Below, piece by piece: positions 1-9,560 of a stretch of 64,000 nt of DNA (within the stretch, counting starts at the first letter, position 1; every line of letters starts with the position of its first letter). A model generated the notes under the pieces. That model searched no databases. It was given only the letters and a program-made list of their open reading frames with translations, and had not been told where the DNA came from. The DNA is taken from NCBI GenBank assembly GCA_014529385.2, contig CM043960.1, positions 24,592,896-24,656,895 of the forward strand. The letters run 5' to 3'. Position numbers and translations under genes: made by a program. The DNA is from Adiantum capillus-veneris (taxonomy: Eukaryota; Streptophyta; Polypodiopsida; Polypodiales; Pteridaceae).

Positions 1-129
1 AAGGTTCAAGACAAAGACTTCAGATAACTTAAAGACTGAAGATTTTCAAAGATTCAATGCTTTTCCAGAGTTCTATCAACATCAGAAGTCATTTCTTTGA
101 CACGGGCTCTCATTTTAAATGGCAGGGAA

Positions 130-576
130 TGTCACGATTGTGACTATGTTAACAACAATACATGTACTTCTAGTTGCAGATACGCGAAGTGCCATGCCAA
201 GGAGGACCCCTGCGCTTGGATGGTCACATCCCTTCTCCCAAAGGACGTGTCTCTTCGCCAAAAGTCACACTCCGACGACTGGTCACACCCCTTCGCTCTA
301 CGGGTGCGACTCTTCTCCCAATGGTTGCAGCTCTTCGCCGAAAGGATGTGTCTTTACGTCTAAAGTCATGTCTCTTCACCAAGAGACGTGTCTTTTCATT
401 TGTGTCTATTCGTCTCCTATATAAAGGAACCCTTGTATCACACATTCAATCAATCAAACACAGAGTCTTCTAATTCTTGTTTTGAGTACAGTTCAAGTTT
501 CTTAAGTCTTAATCATGAGTTTAAGTACTTAGTAAAGGATTAGTACCTAGAATCCTCACAGATCACACCTCTTCTT
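130..576 (+). mobile_element. 3' LTR of an LTR retrotransposon cut by the window edge
   Basis: A purine tract (GGCAGGGAA, 121-129) runs directly into TGTCACGATT, the usual junction between polypurine tract and 3' LTR. A TATA box lies about 290 bp in, followed by a leader-like AC/T-rich stretch, as expected for U3-R-U5. Related words (AAGGACGTGTCTCTTC, AAAGTCA, GGTCACA) recur between 210 and 400, giving a loosely repeated U3. The body of the element lies left of the window. The 3' end is uncertain because a hAT-type element starts at 577; the LTR may end near 565 or continue after 1081. Confidence 0.6.
418..426 (+). promoter_or_regulatory. TATA box of the LTR
   Basis: TATATAAAG lies in the middle of the LTR, followed about 30 bp later by the CACATTCAATCAATC stretch, a plausible transcription start. 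It would drive the retroelement's own transcript. Confidence 0.5.
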
Positions 577-848
577 CAATGTGACATAAAAACGCGTTTC
601 ATGCATATGAAACCCCGAAACCTATGAAACGTTTTGCCGAAACGCATGAAACGGACATGCATTTTTTACGAAACGTTTAAAATTGGGGCTTTTTTTCCAA
701 AAACTTTGTTCAATAGAAGTACTTTGCTAAATGAATCAATCATGCATCAGTTATGATTCATGAAACTAGTGGCTGTGTTTTAACTTTCATCAATACTGAA
801 CATCTTTTTGATCGTGCTCACTTGAAGTTGCTTCTAAGCAGTGGGCAC

Positions 849-891
<43 letters not shown>

Positions 892-1073
892 GTGGACATT
901 AAAGTCTAGAGTCATGTGTGCTACATTGTATACATATTTATTATATTCTATTAATATATAATTTAATGTCGTTTATGAAACTTGTTTCATGTTTTTGACG
1001 CTATGAAACGAAACGTTTCAAAACCTCGAAACCCCGAAACGACCGAAACCACGAAACGTTTCATGTCACATTG
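577..1073. mobile_element. Non-autonomous hAT-type element 1 with GAAACG subterminal repeats
   Basis: The ends are exact inverted repeats, CAATGTGACAT on the left and ATGTCACATTG on the right. They are flanked by an 8-bp near-duplication (CTCTTCTT at 569-576, CTCTTCTC at 1074-1081), the length hAT transposases make. The first and last 100 bp are packed with GAAACG/CGTTTC words; Ac-type transposases are known to bind subterminal AAACGG motifs. The middle is AT-rich with a CT run and has no coding capacity. A transposase supplied from elsewhere would be needed. Confidence 0.75.
849..888 (+). repeat. (CT)n microsatellite
   Basis: About 20 uninterrupted CT units inside hAT-type element 1. Confidence 0.95.
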
Positions 1074-1081
1074 CTCTTCTC

Positions 1082-1498
1082 AGAGGCCCTTTACAGCGCA
1101 GATTGTTGAGTCTGGCTTTCCCCTCATCTTAGATTACCCTACCTACGGACAGGACACCATCCGGTGGTGGTCCTTGTGGTCTCCTGGTGACTGCTGTAGC
1201 TTACGGTAGCTTCTACAATGCAGACTGCTTAGTCTCGCTTTCCTTGATTCGGAGGGAGTTTATGGCGCAAATTACTACATATGGCCTTCCTGGAGTTTTA
1301 CACAGCTTAGCCACCTGGCCACACTGAGTTGCAGGTTCATGCATTGACAGGCTTCCGTGCATTCTCATGACGGTTCCTGGGCTTCTCCATTTTCTTTAGA
1401 CGGTTTGACTACAATCACCATAGATCCTATTGGGCAGGATACTTGCAGGTCTATTGGCACTTCTTTCACGACAAGGAGTTGTTTTCACACTCAATTCG
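1082..1498. other. No recognisable gene
   Basis: GC-balanced sequence lying between the two small hAT-type elements. Short frames on the plus strand show no known motif. With 1978-2206 it forms the uninterrupted target of element 2, and may be decayed copia 3' sequence. Confidence 0.4.
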
Positions 1499-1740
1499 GG
1501 ACCTTCCAAGGTGGAAAGGTACGGAGTGTACGGTACGTAATCAGTACGCAAGGTACGTCCTTCTGTATGGATCGGCCTTTAAGGTACGTGACCAATACGT
1601 AACATTTGTAACAACAAAAAGAATAGTGACTTTAGCCTTTTTCAGCCTATACATACTAGGAACTACATAGAGTCTAGACATAGATACTACTTCAAACATC
1701 CATTAGATACTGCTTCAATCTGGTTCCTAAAAACAATCTC

Positions 1741-1842
1741 AACGGTTGTGTAACGCACAACAACGTTTTCTTCATCAAGTAGCCATCCCGAATGGAATAT
1801 CCCGCTACTACCTCCCCATTCTGTATTCGATTGAATACGTTT
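1741..1842 (-). pseudogene. Gypsy pol fragment carried inside hAT-type element 2
   Basis: About 100 bp matches, at roughly 80 percent by eye, the minus-strand pol of element B near 9618-9722. There it codes for the stretch between RNase H and the integrase zinc region (residues ...KKTVLCVTQPL...). Shared words include GTAACGCACAACA, TTCATCAAGTAGCC and TCCCCAT. The frame is not conserved. It may have been captured by the transposon or may be an older insertion into it. Confidence 0.65.
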
Positions 1843-1872
1843 AAAATGTAGATACTAATGGCAAGATGTCCC

Positions 1873-1873
<1 letters not shown>

Positions 1874-1898
<25 letters not shown>
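1874..1898 (+). repeat. Poly-A run
   Basis: A homopolymer of about 25 A near the right end of hAT-type element 2. Confidence 0.9.
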
Positions 1899-1903
<5 letters not shown>

Positions 1904-1977
1904 TGGGGAAAAAAAAACGTACACTACCTATCCGTACGTACGGAACCGTACCGTACGGATGTAACCTTGGGACCTTC

Positions 1978-2328
1978 ATGTGGTATCTTCACCTTGTATC
2001 GACGGAGTACAGCAATTTGCTACACTGCTCGTGACGGCATCGTTCCATGGAAATTTCTTGGCGGTCGAGACACCCTAGACTGCTGCTACACTCGCGGAGC
2101 TCGCCGGAGTATCGTCCTTCAGTCGACATCCCATCAGACATCTTCATCATTTGCCTCACATCTTCGGCTTCATGCGGTTTGTTCAGCATCATGTGCTGAG
2201 AGGGGGTGTTAGACTTACACCACTCTGCTGCTACATAGGTCTAGGGCATACTTGTACGGCTAGTATGTCTCCGGGCTGGCCACCCATAGTCTAGGTTGCA
2301 CCTTGTCCGGCCATCCGAGTTTGGGACC
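1978..2328 (+). mobile_element. Copia-type 3' end: internal tail, polypurine tract and LTR start
   Basis: GAGAGGGGG (2198-2206) followed by TGTTAGACTTACACC is a typical Ty1/copia polypurine tract and LTR start. The upstream 200 bp contains degraded frames that may be the end of RNase H, but no motif is firm. Only about 120 bp of the LTR is present before a differently oriented LTR begins at 2329. Confidence 0.5.
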
Positions 2329-3479
2329 TGTAAGGTGCAGCGGAATGAATGTTTGAACTTTGCTCAAGATGAGTGCTCCGAACTGTGCTCAAGGTTCCTT
2401 TTGTTCTTATGGAAGGGAGAGCCTTCCGTTCTTAATGAGAGTGCAATGGACACAAACAAAGTGAATGGTCACTGTGCGTGAAAGTGTATGAGACTGAGAG
2501 ATAGAGAGAGAAGAGAATACGACACCAAAGACGTTGTAAAACCCTCCTCCGAAGGCCCCACTCTTTATGGCGAGAGCGGTCTACTTATGATTGCACAAAT
2601 CTCTACAATGCTTGGACTTGCCGACGATGTCGACGACAATGAGGATGACGACGAGACGGGCTGAAATCTGAAAACGCTAAGGGCTGAAATCTGCAAATCT
2701 TTATTTGCTGAATTTTGACTCTATGTCGATGGCGACGATGCGACGACGACGCGCTGTAAACGCAGATGCTGAAATCTGCATTTTCTGGGCTGAAATTGTA
2801 AACCTTGCGGAAATTGACCGTGCGACGAGGAACTGCTGCGGGAAGGTGAGATCTACGAGGTTCGGGACTTGATCTGCGGTGTCTAAAGGCTGAAAACTGA
2901 AAACGCTGATGGTTCTTGATGTTCCGTCACGGTGAATCTGCAAAATGCTGGGTTATGGTGCAAATGGAAAAACGCTAGGGCTGAAATGTGCAAATCTGTC
3001 GCCAGTTGTCTTGCAAATGATAAACGCTAGGTTGATCTGATGTTCTGCTGTCGTCGGAATCTGCAAGTGCAAATCGCTGGCTGATCTGGTCCAAAAACGC
3101 TAGGTGGTTGCTGTGGAGCAAAAATGCTAGGCCTCTTGGGTTCTGCTGAGAAGTTGCTTGTTGAGCAAGGTGCTCCTGCTGCCTCGTCTGCTAGAAAGTG
3201 CTAGCTCTGGTTTGCTTATATACAAACTTAGCAAAATTGCCCTACCTACTTTCCAACAAAAGTCACTTAAAAAATAATAAGTGAAAAATGTCAAAAATAG
3301 GTTTATGCACTATAAAAATGCTACTGATGGTTTCTGACTGGAATCTGATGGTCATGCTGTGTGCAGAGGATATGCACGGTCTCCGAACAGACTCACAAAA
3401 GTGCTAGATCACTTCCTATTCTAGACGGACTTAACTAGACTGAACCCTTGTCATGAAGTAGCTTGTCCACGTGCACACA
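2329..3479 (-). mobile_element. Solo or fragmentary LTR, minus strand, same family as element A LTR
   Basis: The reverse complement of 2329-2700 closely follows 4370-4725. The shared order is: GCACCTTACA end, the ATTCACTTTGTTTGTG stretch, GAACCTTGAGC, GTGTCGTATTC, and the GTCGTCGTCATC stretch. A TATA box (GTATATAA, 3215-3225, minus) precedes an R-U5 region of about 890 bp. No primer site follows its 3' end and no purine tract precedes its 5' end, so it is not part of a complete element. The 5' boundary near 3479 (TGTGTGCACGTG on the minus strand) is inferred by comparison with 3488. Confidence 0.6.
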
Positions 3480-3727
3480 GGGTTAGATGTGTCACGTGAT
3501 AGGACCGCATGTCCACTTTTGTCTGGGCGTCCACATATATTTCCATATATAATTTTTTTGTTGGGTCGTGGGGATTTTTATCAGGCCTTGCCCTACCTCC
3601 CCTTGGGCACCTATTTATGGGGCCAGAGGGGTACCCACTTCCACACACATCTGATTGTATTGGGTCTTCTTGCTCTGGTAGGCAGTGGGGAGCTGATCGC
3701 CCCCTTTCCTACACATAGTGTTTGTGG

Positions 3728-3730
<3 letters not shown>

Positions 3731-3782
<52 letters not shown>
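3731..3782 (+). repeat. (CT)n microsatellite in LTR U3
   Basis: About 25 CT units in the 5' LTR of element A. Confidence 0.95.
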
Positions 3783-3784
<2 letters not shown>

Positions 3785-4530
3785 GCTTCCGCACACGCGC
3801 GCTCACATTTTGGGCATTTTATTAATTTAATTACCAGTTTCATGAGGTCGTGGGTTGTAGGAGATTGCTCGACCCAAATTTCCACATCTATATAGGCAGA
3901 CATGGCGCGCCCAGTTTTAGCAGAAGAAGCGTAAGAAGTTCTAGCAACTTGTAGTGCCCTTCTCAGCAAGACCGGCAGAGAGCCTAGCGTTTTCAGCCAA
4001 CAAGATCTTATGGCGTTTTTTGTAGCAGATCAGCTCCAACGTTTTCTGGCGTTTTTCTTGTAGCAGATCAAGCCTATCGTTTGCATTTCCACAACGCCAG
4101 ATCAGCCCATCACATCAGCGTTCTCAGTTTTCAGCACTTAGCCACAACAAATCTAGCCCCTAGCCTCGCAGATCTCACCTACCCGCAGCCGATCCTCGCC
4201 GTACCGTCAAGTCAGCCAGCGTTTACAGTTTCAGCCCGCTGTTTTCAGTTTTCAGCATCTTCGTTTTCAACGCATCGTCGTCGAGTCCTTCATTTTGTCG
4301 ATACATTGTCAGAGATCAACAAAAAGTCAGCGTTTTGCAGATTTCAGCATTTCAGCCCTAGCGTTTCTAGTTTTCAGCCCGTCGTCGTCATCGTTGTCGT
4401 TGACATCGTTGGCAAGTCCATTGCATCTAGACCATTGTACGAGATTTGTGCAATTTATAGCATAGACCTCTCTTGCCATAGAGAGGGGGGTCCTTGGAGG
4501 AGGGTTTGAGAACCGTCTGGTGTCGTATTC

Positions 4531-4532
<2 letters not shown>

Positions 4533-4567
<35 letters not shown>
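4533..4567 (+). repeat. (GT)n microsatellite in LTR U5
   Basis: About 17 GT units. The inverted LTR relative has a GA/TA-rich stretch at the matching place, so the run grew after the two diverged. Confidence 0.9.
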
Positions 4568-4569
<2 letters not shown>

Positions 4570-4726
4570 TCAGCACCTTCGTTCACAATAGCATTCGCTT
4601 TGTTTGTGATCATTGCATTCTCTCTAAAGGAAGGGAAGGGCTTCCGTAAGTAAAAGGAACCCTTGAGCATAGTTCGGAGCACTTATCTTGAGCAATATCA
4701 ACATTCACTTCCACTGCACCTTACAT

Positions 4727-4738
4727 TGGTATCAGAGC
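4727..4738 (+). other. Primer binding site of element A (tRNA-iMet)
   Basis: TGGTATCAGAGC, complementary to the 3' end of plant initiator methionine tRNA, one base after the LTR. Confidence 0.9.
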
Positions 4739-5155
4739 TTTGGCAGTCTTCTGTATCACTCAAAGAAAGAACCACAAGAAATTTCTCTTTTGTTGCGATC
4801 GCACGTAACCCAAGTCCACTTGGGTGTGTCGATTCCTAATCGTGTTTTTGAAGAGTAAGAAAGAAGGGCTTGGCCAGCCTCCCCTTGTTCCTCTTTTCAC
4901 TCATTAAGAGCAAACCATGCACTTAGCGGTTGGCCAATCGACGTGAGGTGGGAAAAAGAAACTTTGGTGTGAGCGCAAGGCCGCCAAAGGGTGCGCCCGC
5001 AGGGAAGAGTCGAGCTTGAGTAAGAGAAAAGCCTTCTCAAACACCGATTGCAAGCTACAGAACCTCAAGAACTTGAAGAACTCAGGAACCTCAAGAACCC
5101 AAGAACCTCAACAACCCAAGTTCCGCGAGAACTTAAGTACTCAAGATCTCAGTGT
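4739..5155 (+). other. Leader of element A
   Basis: Untranslated region between primer site and gag. It includes purine-rich, repeated AAGAAC/CTCAAG words at 5040-5110. No conserved protein motif. Confidence 0.5.
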
Positions 5156-6440
5156 ATGGTCATCACCCGAAACAGAATGGATACTTTGCGTGAAGGTGAT
5201 GAGCATGGAGGTGGTGACAAAGAATTTTCCCCACCAGGAGGATTTTTTTCCGACCCTCCTTTCCCATCTATGCAATGGGTTGTATCAAATCCTATGGAGG
5301 CTTTGGTCAAGTCGATGATGGACATGATGCTACAACAAGAGGCGCAACGCGCTGCCTTGGATTGCGAGCGTAATCAAGCGCGCTTGGTGGCCAAAGAAAG
5401 AAAGGCAGCTATGGAGCTTGAGCGTGAGCAAGCACGCGAAGCTCAACGCATAGCGGCCGAAGAAAGGCGAGCGGCCTTGAAATTAGAGCGTGAGGCATAG
5501 AGAGACCAACGCATGCAAGAGTTGGTCCTACAACTACTCATCTCGAAGTTCGAGCCGGTCAAAGATGTGGGCAGTTCATCAGGTAGCGGACTCCAATAAT
5601 CCAGTCACTAAGAAGTTGACGTTCGGTAAGTATGACAGTAAGATGGATGCTAATGTTATTCATTCTTGGTTGCATAAATTTAATGCTTACTTTGCAAAAA
5701 CTAAGAAAACAAGAAATAACAAAGTTTTGACGGCAGCCATGTGTCTTGCCGGTGATGCCATTAATTGGTATCACGCATGGCAAGAGGCACAGTTGGCCGC
5801 GCACCTAGAGGAAGCCGAAGAAGGCGTGCCCCTTTCCTTCAATTTGGGCCACTTCCAAGACAAGCGCTAGGCGCGTTTTATGCCACCTCAGTACCTAGCG
5901 CGGTTGAAAGACGATTGGCGCAGTCTCAAGCAACATGGTATGCCAATTATGTCTTTCTCTAATCGTGTTTTGCAGCTTGGTACCCAATTACGCAAATCGA
6001 ATGATGAGCGCAAAGAGGCATTCCTTTTTGGGTTGGACGAGTATATCAAGTTTGATGTCGAAGTACTTGATCCCGTGGATCTCAACAAGGCTGTAGCGAT
6101 TGCTCTCGCACAAGAGATGAAGCACAACAAAGGAAAGCCTAAGGAGAACAAGTCTTCTCACAGTACCTCTCAGACTCCTCACAACCCACAGAACGGTAAG
6201 AATAGTAAGAACGGTAACTCTTCTAGCCAATCTTCCTCTAATCCTTTGGAAAAGAACTCTCAAAATGAATTTCAGGGTAAAGCTAAAACACCTGTTAAAC
6301 CTAAGCTCACCCCATATGAAAAAGCTACACAAGGAATTATAGAAGGATACATAACGCAAGAAGAAAAATTCATTTATGCTAAGGAAGGTTGATGTTATCA
6401 GCGTCACGCCAAGGGTCACATTAAGAAGGCTTGTCCTAAG
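5156..6440 (+). pseudogene. gag of gypsy element A, broken
   Basis: This would have been the capsid/nucleocapsid polyprotein. In order: a charged, probably coiled-coil N-terminal part rich in RxxALxxER repeats (5330-5500); a retrotransposon gag core (FGKYDSKMDANVIHSWLHKF, then AINWYHAW) at about 5600-5860; a second half (LKDDWRSLKQHGMPIMSF to VAIALAQEM) at 5890-6130; a K/S/N-rich linker; and a CCHC zinc knuckle at 6390-6434. Stops occur at about 5498, 5868 and 6390, and the core changes frame. In the knuckle the second cysteine is replaced by arginine, and a stop sits just before the first cysteine. The product cannot be made intact. Confidence 0.8.
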
Positions 6441-6539
6441 ACAGCACCACCTAAAGAACCCAAAGCACCGACAGCTACCACAAGCACTTTAGTGAACCAA
6501 TCTGAGTCTCCATATGTTTCTGACACACACATCGATGAG

Positions 6540-6850
6540 TCTCTCTTTAAATGTTAGGGTCATGTGAAGGGTCAACGTTTTGTCATATTGTTTGATTCAG
6601 GCAGTATGCATGATGTTATTGGTGCCTCTCTTATAGAGAGAGCCCGCCTACAGGTTAGCCAGATCCGGTATGGACTCTCTCATTATGCAAGAGTGCCTTG
6701 TTGTGTTATTTACTGTTCAAGAAGCTTCCTTCCGCAGAAAATTTGTCTTGTCTCCTCTCTCAGGATGTGATATGATTTTGGGCATTAGATGGTTTCGTGA
6801 GCATAACCCTCTCATTGATTAGGCAGACAATACTCTCACTCTAAATGCCA
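6540..6850 (+). pseudogene. Aspartic protease region of element A, broken
   Basis: The frame from 6564 contains ILFDSGSMHDVIGASL, the retropepsin active-site loop (DSG) of gypsy elements. The second conserved part (DMILGIRWFREHNPL) is in another frame near 6770-6830, so at least one frameshift lies between them. A stop also interrupts NPLID. It sits between gag and RT as in Ty3/gypsy pol. Confidence 0.75.
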
Positions 6851-6864
6851 AAAGCGACTCTCCC

Positions 6865-7265
6865 ATGATCATTCGTGGTGAGGAGGGTCTGCATTCTTTA
6901 CCTCTCATTTCTCATGTGCAGGTGAAGCGTGAATTACGAAGAGGAGCACAAGCGGCATTCATATATGCCTCTCCAGTTACCCAGAGCATTAAGGCTCTAG
7001 ACAGGTATTCAACTTTGTTTACCAAGTATGAGCACCTCTTTTTGCAGAATGATTTTCAACCCCGTCTCCCTCGCGAGCGGTTGGAGGACCATCGCATTGA
7101 ACTCACTGAGGGGGCACAGCCAGTCGGTAGGGCTCCCTACCGTTTGAACAAGACTCAGAAAGAAGAGTTAGAGCGGCAACTCACGGAGTTGGTGGCCAGA
7201 GGATTCATACGTCCTAGTGTAAGTCCTTTTGTTGCTCCTATTTTATTTGTCCACAAGAAGGATGG
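6865..7265 (+). pseudogene. N-terminal reverse transcriptase of element A, split by element B
   Basis: The frame carries the RT entry region of gypsy elements: HRIELTEGAQPVGRAPYRL, then EELERQLTELVARGFIRPS and SPFVAPILFVHKKDG. It stops being RT exactly at 7266, where the LTR of element B begins. The next RT residues resume at 14136. The reading frame into the LTR is an artefact of the insertion. Confidence 0.85.
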
Positions 7266-7583
7266 TGTAACAGACTTGGACACTCCAAGTCAAAAATCAA
7301 TCGCGACAGCACCAAATAACCACTTCAAAACAATTCTCAGATCACAATAGATTTGCACTGGCCCGGCGGAGTTCCGTGCCTAGAGATATTGGCCCCAAAG
7401 ACTGGCGTCCCTTTCGGTATTTCTTTTTATATTAATCAGTTCAAAGTACAAGAGAGTGGCTAGGGTTTCACTCAGACTTTGCGTGCAGATGCTCTGAGAA
7501 GTGAGGCCCTCACCACTAATTTAAAGGTTACAAGGGATGCCCAAAAGCAGAGCCCCAAAAGCTTTTAAAAATAAAAAGCATCA

Positions 7584-7585
<2 letters not shown>

Positions 7586-7622
<37 letters not shown>
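7586..7622 (+). repeat. (CT)n microsatellite in element B 3' LTR
   Basis: About 18 CT units. The matching run in the other LTR (13879-13945) is about 33 units, so the two have drifted in length. Confidence 0.95.
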
Positions 7623-7624
<2 letters not shown>

Positions 7625-7740
7625 GAGTCTCTTTAAGTTCTCTCTCTTTCTCATGGAGTAGAGAAAAAGCAAGATTCGCGTCGCTCGTCATTATTATTAT
7701 TATTATCTATATATTTTTTTCAGCCTCCGCGATTTTCGGA

Positions 7741-7815
7741 AATTAGGGTTTTTGGCAGAAATTAGGGTTTGCAGGAATTTTAGGGTTTTTGGCAGAAATT
7801 AGGGTTTCTGCTGTC
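7741..7815 (+). repeat. Tandem ATTAGGGTTT repeat in LTR
   Basis: Four copies, about 17-20 bp each, of a unit containing TTAGGGTTT (reverse AAACCCTAA, the plant telo-box word), mostly followed by TTGGCAGAA. The right LTR has only two copies (14071-14100). Confidence 0.85.
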
Positions 7816-7838
7816 CGCCACGTCATCACTTTGTGACA

Positions 7839-7850
7839 TACCCCCCTCTC
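7839..7850 (-). other. Polypurine tract of element B
   Basis: On the minus strand GAGAGGGGGGTA abuts the TGTCACAAAG start of the 3' LTR. This is the plus-strand primer site for reverse transcription. Confidence 0.85.
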
Positions 7851-8432
7851 GAAAGCATTGTAATCGACCGCGATTACGTCTGCAAAACCGACAAAAGCCA
7901 TAAACCGTCTTAGCAGACACCGACTGTTAGTACCTACATACTAGGAACACACATCTAGCACATGTACAAAATCGACAGTCACATCACATGACATCACAGG
8001 ACATCACCAGACATCACATGACAATCAACATTCATTCGGTCTTAGACCATGATTTATCGGCAATGTAGCTAGCAATCACATCTAGGTTCAATCGGGACCT
8101 CATCGATGTCCGATTGACTAACCCCTATTGCAACCATGTCTATTCGAGATCAATCAGACCAAAATGCTACAGTCATTTCGGCTATCAGTTCCTGCACTCA
8201 AAAGAAGTCAAGAACAAATCAGTATCATTATCAGGAATTCCATTTCATAAAGTCATCCAGCAGAATACTGTCAGCTCTCAGTATCCCTGAAGCTCAAAGA
8301 GACATCAGTGACTTTAGTATCAAAATCAAGGCATCTGTTGACAAAGGAGCGGAGTGACTCCCCTCTTGTGCATCCCACTACACCAGATCTCCGGCCAAGC
8401 TGAGTTCTGGGTTCCGTTTGGAGTAGACTATG
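7851..8432 (-). other. 3' untranslated region of element B
   Basis: No domain is visible between the chromodomain stop and the polypurine tract. A small tandem array of the 10-mer ACATCACAKG (four to five copies) lies at 7980-8025. A plus-strand frame at 8136-8357 has no recognisable motif. Confidence 0.5.
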
Positions 8433-8885
8433 CTAAACCAAAACATCGAGGTAAAGTTTCACAATCCGAGGAGTATCTGCTAGGTCCTCCTCCTCCATCC
8501 ACTTCGCATCAAATGCAGGAAAGTTCTTGAACTTAACCAAGAATCGCCTTCGGACTTTACCTTTCTTTGTATCGTTATGTGCCAAAATCTGTTCAGGAAC
8601 AAGGATCTCCTCGTTTTCTTCCACTTTGGGTTGCTCATAAGGCTCCCCATCATCAGGCACATCACCCTTAACAGGTTTCAAGAGACTCACATGCAATGCA
8701 TTGTGAATCCTCCAAGTATCTGGCAATTTCAATCGGAAGGAGACATCATTTATCTTTTCAGTAATCTGGAAAGGTCCGTAGTATCGCATACTAAGCTTTG
8801 GAAAAAGCCTCTCCTTTCCCTTTTTCTTTCGTAGGCGTGCCTTCTCAAAACGTAAGAGCACCCAATCATCCTCCTTCAATTTCAA
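8433..8885 (-). pseudogene. Integrase C-terminus and chromodomain of element B
   Basis: The frame has the chromovirus integrase tail: GDWVLL-like KEDDWVLLRF, then RYYGPFQITEKIN, LPDTWRIHNALHVSLLKP. It ends in a chromodomain of about 50 residues (EILVPEQILAHND, RRRFLVKFKNFPAFDAKWM, EEDLADTP). Such chromodomains are thought to steer integration to particular histone marks. This frame is open and ends in a natural stop, but it is cut from the integrase core upstream by two in-frame stops near 8920-9000. Confidence 0.85.
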
Positions 8886-9560
8886 ATCGCGACGATGGCG
8901 ATCCGCTGCCTTTTTTTGTCGTTCTTGAGACTCCTACAAAGTCTCGCGAACCTTGGCAAAATCCGTATCCAAATCTCGCGAATATTCATCCGCTTCAAAT
9001 ATCTAATCTTTCGTGCTCAGGAAGGATGGAACCTTCGCAACACTTTCAACAATATCACATGGTGTCTTCCCCGTCAAAGAGTGTATCGTGTTATTGTAGG
9101 CAAATTCCAGCAGAGGTAAGTTCTTTTCCCATTGAGTCTTCTGATCCGAGATACAAGACTTCAATAAATCTAAAATCACTGAATTGGCAATCTCAAATTG
9201 CCTGTCAGTCTGCAAGTGGAACAATGACGAGAACTGCAACTGCGTGCCAATGTTCTCCCAAATTGCCTTCCAAAACAAACTCATAAATCTGGAGTCTCTG
9301 TCGGAGACAATCGTCTCAGACGTGCCATGTAATCGGAAAATCATCGTGATCATTCTGTGTTCTTGGGAGATCAAAAATGAAATCCATTGCAATACTTTCC
9401 CAGGGGTGGGTGGGTATGGGTAAAGGCTGTAACAATCCGTGTGCCTTATGCCTGTCAAACTTGACCTTCTGGCATACCAAGCAACTGCGCACAAACTCTT
9501 CCACATCCTTTTTGAGTCTCTGCCCAAAGAAGTATCTCTCTACCCCCTTCATGGTGGTAG
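8886..9560 (-). pseudogene. Integrase core of element B with internal deletion
   Basis: The zinc-binding H2C2 region (HHGIATTMKGVERYFF, CLVCQKVKFD) and the first catalytic Asp (ESIAMDFIFDLP) lie at the end of the RT/RNase H frame. The second Asp (IVSDRDSRFMSLFW) and downstream residues are in another frame after about 9330. Roughly 100 bp of the usual core (the VDRFSKMAHF part) is missing between them, and the frame shifts at the join. Integrase from this copy would be dead. Confidence 0.85.

Larger units (their letters stand above)
1507..1969. mobile_element. Non-autonomous hAT-type element 2 with GTACGG subterminal repeats
   Basis: The ends are short inverted repeats, CAAGGT on the left and ACCTTG on the right. 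A perfect 8-bp target duplication GGACCTTC sits outside them (1499-1506 and 1970-1977). The left 90 bp and right 50 bp are dense in GTACGG/GTACG words in both orientations. The interior carries a fragment resembling the pol gene of gypsy element B and an A run. No transposase is encoded. Confidence 0.8.
3488..4725 (+). mobile_element. 5' LTR of gypsy element A
   Basis: The right end is certain: CACCTTACA is followed after one base by the primer binding site TGGTATCAGAGC. A TATA box (CTATATAGG) lies at 3888-3896, and the long R-U5 contains many short words such as GCGTTTTCAGCC. The start TGTGTCACGTG at 3488 is inferred from the minus-strand relative. U3 holds a CT run (3731-3782) and U5 a GT run (4533-4567). 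Confidence 0.7.
7266..7838 (-). mobile_element. 3' LTR of element B
   Basis: Reads TGTCACAAAG...GTTACA on the minus strand. It contains a CT run (about 7586-7622), an ATT-repeat and four copies of an AGGGTTT-bearing repeat (7741-7815). It matches the right LTR closely but has two more of those repeat copies and a shorter CT run. Confidence 0.9.

Noticed and set aside
224-445. Minus-strand 73-codon frame and overlapping plus-strand frames in the first LTR
   Set aside because: Overlapping open frames in all phases without a domain, inside a regulatory LTR with loosely repeated words.
581-586. GTGACA as the end of the LTR that starts TGTCAC at 130
   Set aside because: It is part of the left inverted repeat of the hAT-type element, which is supported by matching ends and an 8-bp duplication; the LTR end stays unresolved.
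3502-3506. GGACC at 2324 and 3502 as a target duplication of the minus-strand LTR
   Set aside because: The sequence just inside 3502 (GTGATA) lacks the CA/TG end that an LTR needs; taken as chance.
7741-7815. Interstitial telomere repeat
   Set aside because: Units are 17-20 bp with unrelated spacers; there is no run of TTTAGGG, and the array belongs to an LTR.
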